A stretch of DNA of 16,562 nt from Ruminococcaceae bacterium UBA5408 (GCA_002407645.1 DHNU01000012.1:1-16562), one strand, 5' to 3'. Positions 1 to 7,673 are shown, numbered from the stretch's first letter. Notes: a model not told the origin generated them from the letters alone. Numbers and translations: made by a program.

Positions 1-273
1 GCATTATCATATAACAATTAATTTTATTTTTACAAATTTAGTATTTTATTATATATACCATTTTTACAGAAATATCAACAAAAGTCAAGTGAATTCAAAT
101 AACGGTTTACTTTTGTTAAAACGCAGAATTATACAAATTTAGATTTTAAGAAAATAACAGCAATTGTTTTAATCTGGCTTTAAAGTGCATTATTTATTCT
201 GCTTATGGAATTTGCCCCATGTTTTCACAAAACCAATCTGAAGTTTATACTTTAAAGTATTTTAACTGATGTT
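1..273. other. AT-rich non-coding stretch downstream of the VanW gene
   Basis: No convincing gene was found. The stretch is very AT-rich. Its only clear structure is a perfect 14-bp palindrome, ATACTTTAAAGTAT (247-260), just beyond the VanW stop codon. The palindrome has no GC-rich stem and no good T-run on the minus-strand side, so it is not called as a terminator. Whatever lies to the left of the window cannot be judged. Confidence 0.5.
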
Positions 274-1701
274 TTATATTGAACTGCTGTTTGTTTCAGC
301 TGAGGGTCCTACCGAATAAAAAGCCGGAAGCGGAGGATAGTACGATGACGGAAGATTTTCAGTTTTTACAACAGCACCGTTTTTATAAAAAGTCCTCTGC
401 GCTACAGCCTTTGAGCCTGCTCTTGCTTTGCTGTCAAGTCGCTTTGACCCCGCTTTAAGCGAATTGTCCACCGTATATTTTGCAGTCGACGGTGCAGGAA
501 TCGTTTGAGTTTTTTTTGAAGTTACCACAATTTTATCATAATCTGAAGGCTGGTATCCGTAAAAAGTTACAGTTAGAGTTCTTCCATTCATTCCCGATAC
601 TATATATACAGGATATTTTGAAGTATTTTGAAATTTAAAATCGAGGTTAGGGTAACTTACCGCCGCGTCTTGCCCTATAGGGCAGTATGTAGACGGAATA
701 GAGTGATTTTTTCGAGAAATTATTTTCATATTTGAGCGTATAGCCGCACCATAAACAGTAGTGGATGCCTGACATATCCCCCCGCCGTAAGATTGTATCG
801 GTCTTCCGTTCTCAAGTGCTCCCGCAGGAAGATATCCGTTTGCCTTATTAGAATTTCCTACAGTGCCGTGAAAAGAGAAAACACCGCCGGCAGGAACACA
901 AGTTCCGTTTATTCTTTTTAATGCCTTTGCCATATTGTAGTTTCCATTTGCATTGTTTGTTGAAGTAGTGCTGTATGTACCGAGTTTCTGCAGGTGACTT
1001 TTTACTTGTGCAACAGATGTTTCAAAAGGAATTACTTTAGTAGGAACGTTTACAGTTCCTTTTTTTTCTCCTTTAATAATTTCGACAACTTGATTAAACA
1101 GCTTATCTTCTTCAACAGCTAAGCCGTTTTTACCGTCGGCATATTTAAAAGAGACAGTCTTTGTATCAAAAGACGCAACAGTAGCGTCAACTGCGGGATA
1201 AGCTATTCCCTTAACTTTTTCCTTTAATTTTGGTTTAATGCTGTCACAGTTAACCGTTGATGTAATACTGAATTTTTGGGGACTTGTTTTAAGTTCTTCA
1301 ATCTTTTTTAATCGTTCTTCTTCGCTGCCCTCACGAGCATAAGAAAAAGCTTTTTTAAGAACCTCATCGGTATTAAACTTAAACTCAAGATCGTTTTCCG
1401 TGAGTTTCCACGACTTGTCGTTATATACAATATTAATATCGTATTTATCCCTAAATTCCGGTTCTGCGGCTTTAAGTTCGGTTTTTGCCTGCTCTAAAGT
1501 TTTACCTGCTAAATTTATGTCTTCCACATAAATACCATTGTAAAATTTATCGGAGTTTAGGATTTTTCTTATCTGTTCGTCGTCATATAGCTTCTTGGCT
1601 AAAAATCCGCCTGCGGCTAAAAGTAAAACAACTACAGCGGAAATTATAACCACACCGGTGTGGTTTTTCTTATTCGGACAAACATCTTTTGTTTTTGTCA
1701 T
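274..1701 (-). CDS. VanW-domain membrane-anchored envelope protein with PG_binding_4-like and G5-like regions
   Basis: 475-residue protein of the VanW family, probably anchored in the membrane and facing the cell wall. After a short cytoplasmic N-terminus it has one hydrophobic segment (about residues 16-36) that acts as an uncleaved signal anchor. Next comes a region resembling peptidoglycan-binding-like domain 4 (about 45-215). The VanW domain (about 230-385) carries the conserved AGGVFSF (271-277) and GGGICQASTTVY (306-317) motifs. A G5-like tail follows (about 390-455, with IPAPSTAKYT and YKNGAVV), and the C-terminus is Pro/Ser rich. The ATG start is preceded by AGGAGG with an 11-base spacer, slightly long. 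The biochemical role of VanW domains is not established; the name comes from a vancomycin-resistance cluster but does not imply resistance. No van genes are nearby. It is divergent from the glycosyltransferase at 1920, which fits a general envelope role. Family confidence is high, function unknown. Confidence 0.88.
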   Translation of the reverse strand: MTKTKDVCPNKKNHTGVVIISAVVVLLLAAGGFLAKKLYDDEQIRKILNSDKFYNGIYVEDINLAGKTLEQAKTELKAAEPEFRDKYDINIVYNDKSWKLTENDLEFKFNTDEVLKKAFSYAREGSEEERLKKIEELKTSPQKFSITSTVNCDSIKPKLKEKVKGIAYPAVDATVASFDTKTVSFKYADGKNGLAVEEDKLFNQVVEIIKGEKKGTVNVPTKVIPFETSVAQVKSHLQKLGTYSTTSTNNANGNYNMAKALKRINGTCVPAGGVFSFHGTVGNSNKANGYLPAGALENGRPIQSYGGGICQASTTVYGAAIRSNMKIISRKNHSIPSTYCPIGQDAAVSYPNLDFKFQNTSKYPVYIVSGMNGRTLTVTFYGYQPSDYDKIVVTSKKTQTIPAPSTAKYTVDNSLKAGSKRLDSKARAGSKAVAQRTFYKNGAVVKTENLPSSYYPPLPAFYSVGPSAETNSSSI

Positions 1702-1776
1702 TTAACGAAATACCTCCTAATTGTAAAAAATTCTACAATATTCAACGGTAATTGTATATCTGCCGATACGAAAAGT

Positions 1777-1854
1777 AAAGTTACATCTTTTTAACCTCTC
1801 TGCAAACTGCTTATTTTTATGATGAGTATCCTCTTTATTATGTATAGTAACTTT
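1777..1854. promoter_or_regulatory. Inverted AAAGTTAC/GTAACTTT pair in a divergent promoter region
   Basis: The 218-base gap between the divergent VanW and glycosyltransferase genes holds AAAGTTAC (1777-1784) and its exact inverse GTAACTTT (1847-1854), 62 bases apart. The second copy merges into a near-palindrome, AACTTT-T-AAAGTT (1849-1861), directly upstream of a candidate -10 for the plus-strand gene. The pair could be binding sites for one regulator serving both promoters. It could also be chance in AT-rich DNA. Confidence 0.25.
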
Positions 1855-1864
1855 TAAAGTTTTA

Positions 1865-1873
1865 TGCTATACT
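1865..1873 (+). promoter_or_regulatory. Candidate extended -10 promoter for the glycosyltransferase gene
   Basis: TGCTATACT fits an extended -10 (TGn followed by TATACT) about 46 bases before the GTG start. No good -35 hexamer is visible, which is usual for extended -10 promoters. Assigned by motif and position only. Confidence 0.4.
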
Positions 1874-1919
1874 ACGGTTATAAATAAGTTAAAATAATAT
1901 TCCTATTAGGAGGATGAAC

Positions 1920-3047
1920 GTGAAAATTTTAATTCTATCAGCCGCAACAGGAGGCGGACACCTTCGTGCTTCGCACGCTATAGAAGATTATATATTGAGA
2001 AATTCAGCCGGTAACAATGTGACCGTTGTAGATGCATTAAAAAGCATTAATACTGTTTTAGATAAAACAGTATGTGACGGATATCATTTTCTTGCAACAA
2101 AAACTCCGAAAATTTTCGGCCAGCTTTACAAAAAGACCAACGAAGAAAGTGTGCTTTCTTCCCTTGTGACAAGATTCTCAAATGTTTTCAGTTTGAAATT
2201 AATGCCTGTTTTGGAAGAACAAAAAGCTGATGTAATTATTTCAACCCACCCTTTCGCTACAGAAATGATTTCCTATTTAAAAGGGAAAGGACTTGTCAAA
2301 GCACCGCTTATCTGCCTTATGACAGATTATGGCCCGCACAGGGCATGGATTGCTCCTAATGTGGATGCATATATTGTGTCAACAGAAGACATGATTCCCG
2401 AAATGAAAGAAATGGGCGTTGATGAAAATAAAATATATCCTTTCGGTATTCCCGTCGGAGATGTATTTTTCAATTCAGGGGATAAACCCTCACTTTTAAA
2501 AAAATTCGGCATGGACACCGACAAGCCTACAATTTTGATTATGGCGGGCAGTTTCGGTGTTACAAATATAATGAAGATTTATAAAAGGCTGGTACAAGTT
2601 CCAACTGCTTTTCAAATTATAGTTATAACGGGTAAAAATAAAAAATTGTTTGAAGCATTTACTCCCGTAATAGAAGACAGTCCAAAGAAGACTAAGCTCG
2701 TATTTTTTACGAACGAAGTAGAAAATTATATGCATGCGTCGGACTTAATTATTACTAAGCCGGGCGGACTTACTGTTTCGGAAGCTCTTGCCTGTAACAT
2801 ACCCCTTGCTGTGTTTGATGCAATTCCCGGGCAGGAAGAAGACAACGCAAACTTCCTGCTTTCCCACAAAATGGCGGTAAGGCTTGAAAAAGGAGCCGAT
2901 GCCGGCGAAATTATAAATTCTCTTATTGAAAACAACAAAAAGCTTGAAGAAATGCGTTCTTCATGTAAAAGTTTCGATAAATCACAGTCAAGTAAAAATA
3001 TATTTTCGCTTATAAATGAACTGTGTGATAAAAACCAAAGCGTTTAA
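1920..3047 (+). CDS. MGDG-synthase/UgtP-type processive glycosyltransferase (GT28-like)
   Basis: 375-residue glycosyltransferase of the monogalactosyldiacylglycerol synthase / diglucosyldiacylglycerol synthase group, a GT-B fold enzyme. Members transfer sugar from a UDP-sugar to diacylglycerol at the inner membrane face, giving glycolipids that can anchor lipoteichoic acid. The N-terminal half has the family motif SAATGGGHLRAS (residues 7-18). The C-terminal half has the nucleotide-sugar-binding signature KPGGLTVSEAL (from residue 280) and PGQEEDNANFL. There is no signal peptide or membrane helix, as expected for a peripheral enzyme. AGGAGG (1908-1913) touches an upstream ATG at 1914 but lies 6 bases before the GTG at 1920, so GTG is chosen as the start. 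The gene stands alone, divergent from VanW, with its own terminator. The sugar and acceptor cannot be told from sequence; MurG is excluded by the GGGH and MGDG_synth-type N-terminus. Confidence 0.85.
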   Translation: MKILILSAATGGGHLRASHAIEDYILRNSAGNNVTVVDALKSINTVLDKTVCDGYHFLATKTPKIFGQLYKKTNEESVLSSLVTRFSNVFSLKLMPVLEEQKADVIISTHPFATEMISYLKGKGLVKAPLICLMTDYGPHRAWIAPNVDAYIVSTEDMIPEMKEMGVDENKIYPFGIPVGDVFFNSGDKPSLLKKFGMDTDKPTILIMAGSFGVTNIMKIYKRLVQVPTAFQIIVITGKNKKLFEAFTPVIEDSPKKTKLVFFTNEVENYMHASDLIITKPGGLTVSEALACNIPLAVFDAIPGQEEDNANFLLSHKMAVRLEKGADAGEIINSLIENNKKLEEMRSSCKSFDKSQSSKNIFSLINELCDKNQSV

Positions 3048-3088
3048 ATCAGCGTCATTCACAATAATTCCACAATAACATATATAGT

Positions 3089-3127
3089 AAAGCGAGTGCC
3101 TCATTAACGATGCACTCGCTTTTTTTA
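3089..3127 (+). terminator. Rho-independent terminator of the glycosyltransferase gene
   Basis: AAAGCGAGTGC (3089-3099) pairs perfectly with GCACTCGCTTT (3112-3122) across a 12-base loop. A run of seven T begins at 3120. It lies about 40 bases after the stop codon and is a textbook intrinsic terminator. Confidence 0.93.
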
Positions 3128-3166
3128 TATTATGATAAAGAATAAACTGAAAACAAACCCTAAAAC

Positions 3167-3200
3167 AGAAAAAAGCCGCAGAAGTAAAATCCTGCGGCTT
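3167..3200 (-). terminator. Rho-independent terminator of the Fur-family gene, overlapping its stop codon
   Basis: On the minus strand AAGCCGCAG (3200-3192) pairs with CTGCGGCTT (3181-3173) over a 10-base loop, followed by a T-run. The first stem bases are the last two bases of the TAA stop codon (3201-3199), so the hairpin begins inside the coding sequence. Confidence 0.9.
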
Positions 3201-3588
3201 AATTGTTTTCTTTTTTTATACATTTGGGGCATTTGCCGTAAATAGTCAGCGTATGACCCTCAATTTCAAAACCGGTGTCTTTTTCTATTCCCTGTTCAAT
3301 TCGGGAAATGGGACATTCGTCTATTTTAATTTTTGCACTGCACTGTGTGCAAATTAAGTAATGCCCGTGGTGTTTATCTGCAAGAGAATAACGTACTATC
3401 CCGTCGCTCCATACATCCTTCTTTACCATACTTTCATCCGCAAATCTTTCTAAATTACGGTAAACGGTCGAAAGTGCTAAACTTGGATACTCGTCTTTTA
3501 AGGCGGCAAAAACATCATCGGCACTTACAGGGTCGCTGCTCTGCTTTAATATGCGCATTACTGCGGTTCTCTGTTTTGTGTTTTTCAC
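3199..3588 (-). CDS. Fur-family metal-dependent transcriptional repressor (Fur/Zur/PerR type unresolved)
   Basis: 129-residue cytoplasmic DNA-binding repressor. The open frame extends far upstream, but a GAGGAGG site lies 8 bases before the GTG at 3588. Translation from there gives a winged-helix domain (about 1-70, with STVYRNLERF at 40-49) and a metal-binding dimerisation domain. That domain has two CxxC pairs (C80/C83 and C120/C123, a structural zinc site) and histidines H73, H74, H76 and H112 in the HHGHYLIC and GHTLTIYGKC motifs. It is slightly short at the N-terminus compared with the usual 140-150 residues. The histidine that PerR uses for peroxide sensing (HPTAD motif) is aspartate here (DPVSAD, residues 19-24), which argues against PerR. 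Fur versus Zur cannot be decided; an extra cysteine (C92, DECP) is present. It is divergent from the cysteine desulfurase operon, a possible target. Confidence 0.85.
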   Translation of the reverse strand: MKNTKQRTAVMRILKQSSDPVSADDVFAALKDEYPSLALSTVYRNLERFADESMVKKDVWSDGIVRYSLADKHHGHYLICTQCSAKIKIDECPISRIEQGIEKDTGFEIEGHTLTIYGKCPKCIKKENN

Positions 3589-3618
3589 AACAGCTGCCTC
3601 CTCACTCAGTATAAATTT

Positions 3619-3646
3619 ATTATAGTACAAATATATAAAATTGCAA
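3619..3646 (-). promoter_or_regulatory. Promoter of the Fur-family gene
   Basis: On the minus strand TTGCAA (3646-3641), a 16-base spacer and a perfect TATAAT (3624-3619) precede the GAGGAGG site and GTG start by a sensible distance. An AT-rich inverted repeat, TATAA-5-TTATA (3610-3624), covers the -10 and could be an autoregulatory operator, though it is not a clear Fur, Zur or PerR box. Confidence 0.55.
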
Positions 3647-3667
3647 TGCCACAGAAAGTCGTTTTCG

Positions 3668-3696
3668 TTGCCCAAAATATGCTTGTAGTGTATAAT
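3668..3696 (+). promoter_or_regulatory. Promoter of the cysteine desulfurase-thiI-cinA operon
   Basis: TTGCCC (3668-3673), a 17-base spacer and a perfect TATAAT (3691-3696) form a good vegetative-sigma promoter. It lies 39 bases before the TTG start of the first gene and back to back with the Fur-family promoter. Confidence 0.6.
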
Positions 3697-3734
3697 ATAG
3701 TAATATAATATACTTAGATTTGGAGGTCTCCCTA

Positions 3735-4874
3735 TTGGGTGAAATATACTTTGACAATTCGTCAACAACCATGGTTTGCCGCGAAGCCGCAAGCCGAATC
3801 ATGGATATGCTGACCAATAATTACGGCAACCCTTCAAGCCTTCACACTAAAGGCTTTAAGGCAGAGCAGGAGCAAAACTCCGCAAGAAATGAAATAGCAT
3901 CATTTTTAAATGTTTATCCGGAAGAAATTTATTTTACTTCCGGCGGTACGGAAAGCAACAACCTTGCTATTTTCGGTGCGGCGCATGCAATGAGGAAACG
4001 TGGAAATCATATAGTTACAACGGCAATAGAACACCCGTCGGTTTTAAATGTTATGAAACAGCTTGAAAAAGAGGGTTTCATAGTAACATATTTAAAGCCC
4101 GACAGCAGCGGCAAAATTTACCCCGAGCAGATTTTTAAAGCCGTTAACCCAAGGACAATTCTTGTAAGCATGATGTACGTAAATAACGAAGTGGGAAGTA
4201 TTCTTCCGATTGAAGCGGTTTCTTCCGCAATTTCCGCCGCAAGGTCGCCGGCGCTTTTTCACGTTGACGCTGTGCAGGCTTTCGGTAAACTCCCCATAAA
4301 TCCGAAAAAACTTAAAATTGATTTAATGAGTATAAGTTCTCATAAAATTCACGGTCCTAAAGGTGTGGGAGCGCTTTATATAAGAAAAGGCGTACACATC
4401 GTTCCGAGAACTTATGGCGGAGGCCAGGAAAAGGATATCCGCCCGGGAACGGAAGCAGTCCCTATGATAGTCGGCTTTGGAGCCGCTGTAAAGGCACTTC
4501 CGAGTTTCGACATTGAGCTTAAAGAAATGAAAAAATTAAATGCATACTGCCGACAAAAATTGGGGGAAATTGAAGATATTAAAATAAACTCCCCCGAGGA
4601 TGCACTTCCCTATATAATTAACTTTTCCGCGGGAGATGTGCGTGCTGAAACAATGCTGCATTTCCTGTCTTCAAAAGAAATTTACGTATCTTCGGGTTCG
4701 GCATGTTCAAAAGGAAAAGCAAGTTACGTTCTAACATCTATGGGTCTTACAAAACAGAGAATCGCGTCTTCCCTCAGAATAAGTTTTTCTCGTTTCAACA
4801 ACTTGGAAGATGTAGATGTATTTATAGATACTCTTAAAGACGGACTTATTGAAATTACAAAAAGGCCAATATAA
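3735..4874 (+). CDS. Cysteine desulfurase, NifS/IscS class (NifZ-type partner of ThiI)
   Basis: 379-residue PLP enzyme that converts cysteine to alanine and holds the sulfur as a persulfide. Visible motifs are TSGGTESNN (68-76), H100, HVDAVQ (176-181), SSHKIHGPKG (201-210) with PLP lysine K204, RPGTE (236-240), and SSGSACSKGKASYVL (319-333) with catalytic C324. Length is normal for the class. An in-frame TTG at 3720 sits on the ribosome binding site itself. GGAGG (3722-3726) is 8 bases before the TTG at 3735, so that start is chosen. The catalytic-Cys segment is shorter than in housekeeping IscS. thiI follows after 17 bases, an arrangement known in Bacillus subtilis, where NifZ supplies sulfur to ThiI. 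I infer the same job here rather than general Fe-S assembly, since no scaffold gene such as iscU or sufU adjoins it. Confidence 0.92.
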   Translation: MGEIYFDNSSTTMVCREAASRIMDMLTNNYGNPSSLHTKGFKAEQEQNSARNEIASFLNVYPEEIYFTSGGTESNNLAIFGAAHAMRKRGNHIVTTAIEHPSVLNVMKQLEKEGFIVTYLKPDSSGKIYPEQIFKAVNPRTILVSMMYVNNEVGSILPIEAVSSAISAARSPALFHVDAVQAFGKLPINPKKLKIDLMSISSHKIHGPKGVGALYIRKGVHIVPRTYGGGQEKDIRPGTEAVPMIVGFGAAVKALPSFDIELKEMKKLNAYCRQKLGEIEDIKINSPEDALPYIINFSAGDVRAETMLHFLSSKEIYVSSGSACSKGKASYVLTSMGLTKQRIASSLRISFSRFNNLEDVDVFIDTLKDGLIEITKRPI

Positions 4875-4891
4875 AGTATAGGAGATTTTAT

Positions 4892-6061
4892 ATGGAAGAA
4901 ATAATATTGATAAAATTAGGCGAAATGGTATTAAAGGGATTAAACAGAAATACTTTTGAAACGGCGCTTATAAAAAACATACGCCGCCGCCTGAACGGTT
5001 TGGGCGAGTTTGATATAAGAACCGCCCAATCAACCGTTTATGTTACACCGAAAGAGGGCGCAGATTTAGACACTGCGGTCGAAAAGATTTCAAAAATATT
5101 TGGAATAGCAACATTATCGAGGGCATGTGTAGTAAAAAAAGATATGCCCGAAATTTTAAAGGCCGCAGAGGAGTACTTAAAAATTGATTTGCTTTCCGCT
5201 AAAAGCTTTAAAGTTGAATCAAAGCGGTCGGATAAGCGCTTTCCTTTAAAATCTCCGCAAATCTCAGCCCAGCTCGGCGAATATTTGCTCGATAAATTTC
5301 CAAACCTACATGTTGACGTACACAACCCCGAAATTATTGTAAGAGTTGAAATACGCGATTTCGCAGCTTATGTACACGGTCAGCCGATACGCGGTGCGGG
5401 CGGTATTCCCGTCGGTACAGGCGGCAAAGCCGCAATTTTAATAAGCGGCGGAATAGACAGTCCTGTTGCGGCTTGGACAATGGCAAAACGCGGACTCGAA
5501 CTTACCGCAGTTCACTTTGCAAGCCCGCCATACACCAGTGAACGCGCAGAGCAGAAAGTTGTCAGCCTTCTCCAAAGGGTAAGTAAGTACGCAGGACATA
5601 TAAACATGTTTACTGTACCTTTCGCTAAAATACAGGAAGAAATTCTAAAAAAATGCCCCGAAGAACTCTTCACCTTAATAATGCGCAGATTTATGATGAG
5701 GGTAAGCGAAAAAATTGCTCGCAGGGAACACTGCCAAGCTTTGATTACGGGTGAAAGCCTCGGTCAGGTCGCAAGCCAAACTTTACAGGCAATAGTCTGT
5801 ACGGACGCCGCTGCAGATATGCCGGTATTCCGTCCGCTTATCGGAATGGATAAGTTGGAAATCATAGATATTTCACGTAAAATCGATACCTTTGATATCT
5901 CCATTCAGCCGTATGAGGATTGCTGTACCGTATTTACCCCGAAACATCCGAGAACCCGTCCTGAACTGCAGTATATACTCGAAGCGGAGCAGGCGCTTGA
6001 CTGTGACGGTTTAATAGAAGAATGTTTAAATAACGTTAAACTTACAAAAATCAGAGCATAA
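4892..6061 (+). CDS. thiI: tRNA 4-thiouridine synthetase ThiI (rhodanese-less form)
   Basis: 389-residue cytoplasmic enzyme that uses ATP and persulfide sulfur to make 4-thiouridine at position 8 of tRNA. It has an N-terminal ferredoxin-like/THUMP tRNA-binding region (about 1-165), then a PP-loop ATP pyrophosphatase domain with ISGGIDSP (184-191) and GESLGQVASQTLQ. The conserved catalytic cysteine is at about residue 344 in the DCCTVFTPKHPRT motif. The protein ends soon after the PP-loop domain and lacks the C-terminal rhodanese domain of the E. coli enzyme. This is the usual Firmicute form, in which a dedicated cysteine desulfurase delivers the sulfur, as the preceding gene suggests. ATG start with AGGAG 7 bases upstream. 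Whether it also serves thiamine synthesis cannot be told; no thiamine genes are nearby. Confidence 0.95.
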   Translation: MEEIILIKLGEMVLKGLNRNTFETALIKNIRRRLNGLGEFDIRTAQSTVYVTPKEGADLDTAVEKISKIFGIATLSRACVVKKDMPEILKAAEEYLKIDLLSAKSFKVESKRSDKRFPLKSPQISAQLGEYLLDKFPNLHVDVHNPEIIVRVEIRDFAAYVHGQPIRGAGGIPVGTGGKAAILISGGIDSPVAAWTMAKRGLELTAVHFASPPYTSERAEQKVVSLLQRVSKYAGHINMFTVPFAKIQEEILKKCPEELFTLIMRRFMMRVSEKIARREHCQALITGESLGQVASQTLQAIVCTDAAADMPVFRPLIGMDKLEIIDISRKIDTFDISIQPYEDCCTVFTPKHPRTRPELQYILEAEQALDCDGLIEECLNNVKLTKIRA

Positions 6062-6072
6062 CGGAGGATTTT

Positions 6073-7347
6073 ATGAACGCTGAAATTATTTCTGTCGGAA
6101 CAGAGCTTCTGCTCGGACATACTGTAAACACCGACGCTTCCTTTGTTGCGAGGGAGCTTTCCACAATAGGAATAAATCTTTTATTCTGCGGTACCGTCGG
6201 CGATAATGTAGAGCGTTTAAAAGATACGCTCGAAAGTGCATTAAATCGCAGTGATTTAGTAATTACAACTGGAGGCCTCGGGCCGACCGAAGACGATTTA
6301 ACAAAAGAAACCATTGCAAAGGCCGCGGGCAAAAAATTAGTTTTGGACAAAGACAGCCTAAACAGAATTGAAAATTATTTTAAGGGCAGACTCATGACAT
6401 CATCACAGAAAAAACAGGCAATGCTTCCCGAGGGCTGTACTGTTTTTCCAAATGACTTAGGAACTGCGCCCGGATGCGGATTTAAAACCGAAAACGGTAA
6501 AATCCTTATAATGCTGCCCGGTCCGCCGTCTGAACTTCTACCCATGCTTAAAAATTATGCTATCCCTTATTTAATGGAAAATGAAAAAGCTGTTATTGTC
6601 TCAAAAATGGTAAAGGTCTTCGGACTTGGTGAAGCATACGTTGCCGAAAAAATAGCCGACCTTACAAGCGGAACAAATCCCACAGCCGCAACTTACGCAA
6701 AAGACAGCGAAATGTTCGTCCGTGTTACGGCAAGAGCGGAAAGTGAAGCTCAAGCCGAAAAGATGTGCGCCCCCGTTGTAGACGAACTGAAACAGCGTTT
6801 GGGCGACTATGTCTACGGAATAAATGTTGAAAGCTTGGAAGAAAGAGTCGTTAATCTTCTCGGGGAACAAAATATGACTCTTGCTACGGCAGAATCCTGC
6901 ACCGGCGGACTTTTAGCAAAACGTATTACCGATATTTCGGGTTCAAGCGAAGTTTTCCATATGGGTGCTGTGACATATGCAAACGAAATTAAAACTCTTC
7001 TTTTAGGTGTTCCCGAAGATATATTAAATAAATACGGTGCTGTAAGCGAACAGACCGCGCGCCTAATGGCAGAGGGTATTCAAAGAGTATCCAAAAGTAA
7101 TTTAGGTATCGGTATTACCGGTATTGCAGGTCCCGGCGGAGGAACAAAAGAAAAGCCTATAGGTCTTGTATATATTGCACTTTGCGACGGCAAAAAAACG
7201 TGGGTTCGCAAAATGCCCGGAAGCAGCACCGAAAAAGGCCGCTCACATATTCGTACACTTGCTTCTTCCAATGCGCTCGACATGGTTAGGCGTTACCTTT
7301 GCGGTATTGGCGGCTTGGAAAAAGCCGCATACTCAAAAAATTCATAA
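6073..7347 (+). CDS. cinA: CinA-family protein: molybdopterin-binding-like domain plus nicotinamide-nucleotide amidase domain
   Basis: 424 residues, the normal full length. The N-terminal MoCF-like domain (about 1-170) has GTELLLGHTVNTD, TTGGLGPTEDDLTKE (about 64-78) and LPGPPSE; in studied homologues this half carries ADP-ribose pyrophosphatase activity. The C-terminal domain (about 265-410) has ATAESCTGGLLAKRIT and GITGIAGPGGG, the signature of NMN deamidase (PncC), which recycles nicotinamide mononucleotide to nicotinic acid mononucleotide. The name comes from competence-inducible expression in streptococci and Bacillus. It begins 11 bases after the thiI stop codon; its GGAGG is 1 base past that stop, so it is probably co-transcribed and translationally coupled. 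No recA is adjacent, unlike in many Firmicutes. Confidence 0.95.
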   Translation: MNAEIISVGTELLLGHTVNTDASFVARELSTIGINLLFCGTVGDNVERLKDTLESALNRSDLVITTGGLGPTEDDLTKETIAKAAGKKLVLDKDSLNRIENYFKGRLMTSSQKKQAMLPEGCTVFPNDLGTAPGCGFKTENGKILIMLPGPPSELLPMLKNYAIPYLMENEKAVIVSKMVKVFGLGEAYVAEKIADLTSGTNPTAATYAKDSEMFVRVTARAESEAQAEKMCAPVVDELKQRLGDYVYGINVESLEERVVNLLGEQNMTLATAESCTGGLLAKRITDISGSSEVFHMGAVTYANEIKTLLLGVPEDILNKYGAVSEQTARLMAEGIQRVSKSNLGIGITGIAGPGGGTKEKPIGLVYIALCDGKKTWVRKMPGSSTEKGRSHIRTLASSNALDMVRRYLCGIGGLEKAAYSKNS

Positions 7348-7673
7348 AGAGTAATTCTGAATACACAGTACGACAGATATTTCAGTAAATTTGTGATATC
7401 TTTATTCCGTTCGGTACTGATATAAACTGAAACGGAAAAAGTTAATCAAATAATTCTGCCGTCTGTGTATTTTATTTACTGTACATATCTGCAAATACCA
7501 AACAAACGCTCTAAAACGCCTTAAAAATAATTCCCCGCACTTTTCAGTACAATACAATACAGCCTTCAGAAATAGGTGTTTTAAAGATACAGTGAGTCCA
7601 AACCAATTTACTTTAATTGGCTTTTCTTATAAAGCAGTCGGAAAAAAGGAAAGTAAACAAGCGGGGTGAAAAT
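7348..7673. other. 326-base intergenic region with several nested and mutually exclusive inverted repeats
   Basis: No gene was found. Repeat pair A: AATACACAG (7360-7368) and CTGTGTATT (7463-7471). Pair B: CAGATAT-TT-CAGTAAAT (7374-7390) and its near-exact inverse at 7474-7491 (three bases instead of two between the blocks). Inside B are TTCCGTT (7405-7411) and AACGGAA (7431-7437). Pair C: 7509-7521 and 7574-7586, 13 positions with one mismatch and one G-U. A weak hairpin, CCAATT-6-AATTGG (7603-7620), is followed by CTTTTCTTAT before the next ribosome binding site. TAATTCTG occurs directly at 7352 and 7451. A and B overlap so that both cannot form at once. This may be a structured leader RNA for the 7674 gene, an attenuator, or the remnant of a small repeat element. 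Confidence 0.45.

Noticed and set aside
247-260. Palindrome ATACTTTAAAGTAT as the VanW terminator
   Set aside because: It has little GC in the stem, no loop and no T-run on the minus strand.
274-1701. VanW gene as evidence of vancomycin resistance
   Set aside because: VanW domains are widespread in Clostridia without resistance, and no vanHAX-type or vanRS genes are present.
3610-3624. Fur or PerR box over the Fur-family -10
   Set aside because: The inverted repeat TATAA-5-TTATA does not align with the 7-1-7 consensus and is easily found by chance in AT-rich promoters.
3589-3792. N-terminal extension of the Fur-family protein by 68 residues
   Set aside because: The extra residues do not resemble the family, cross the divergent promoters and lie upstream of the strong GAGGAGG site that serves the GTG at 3588.
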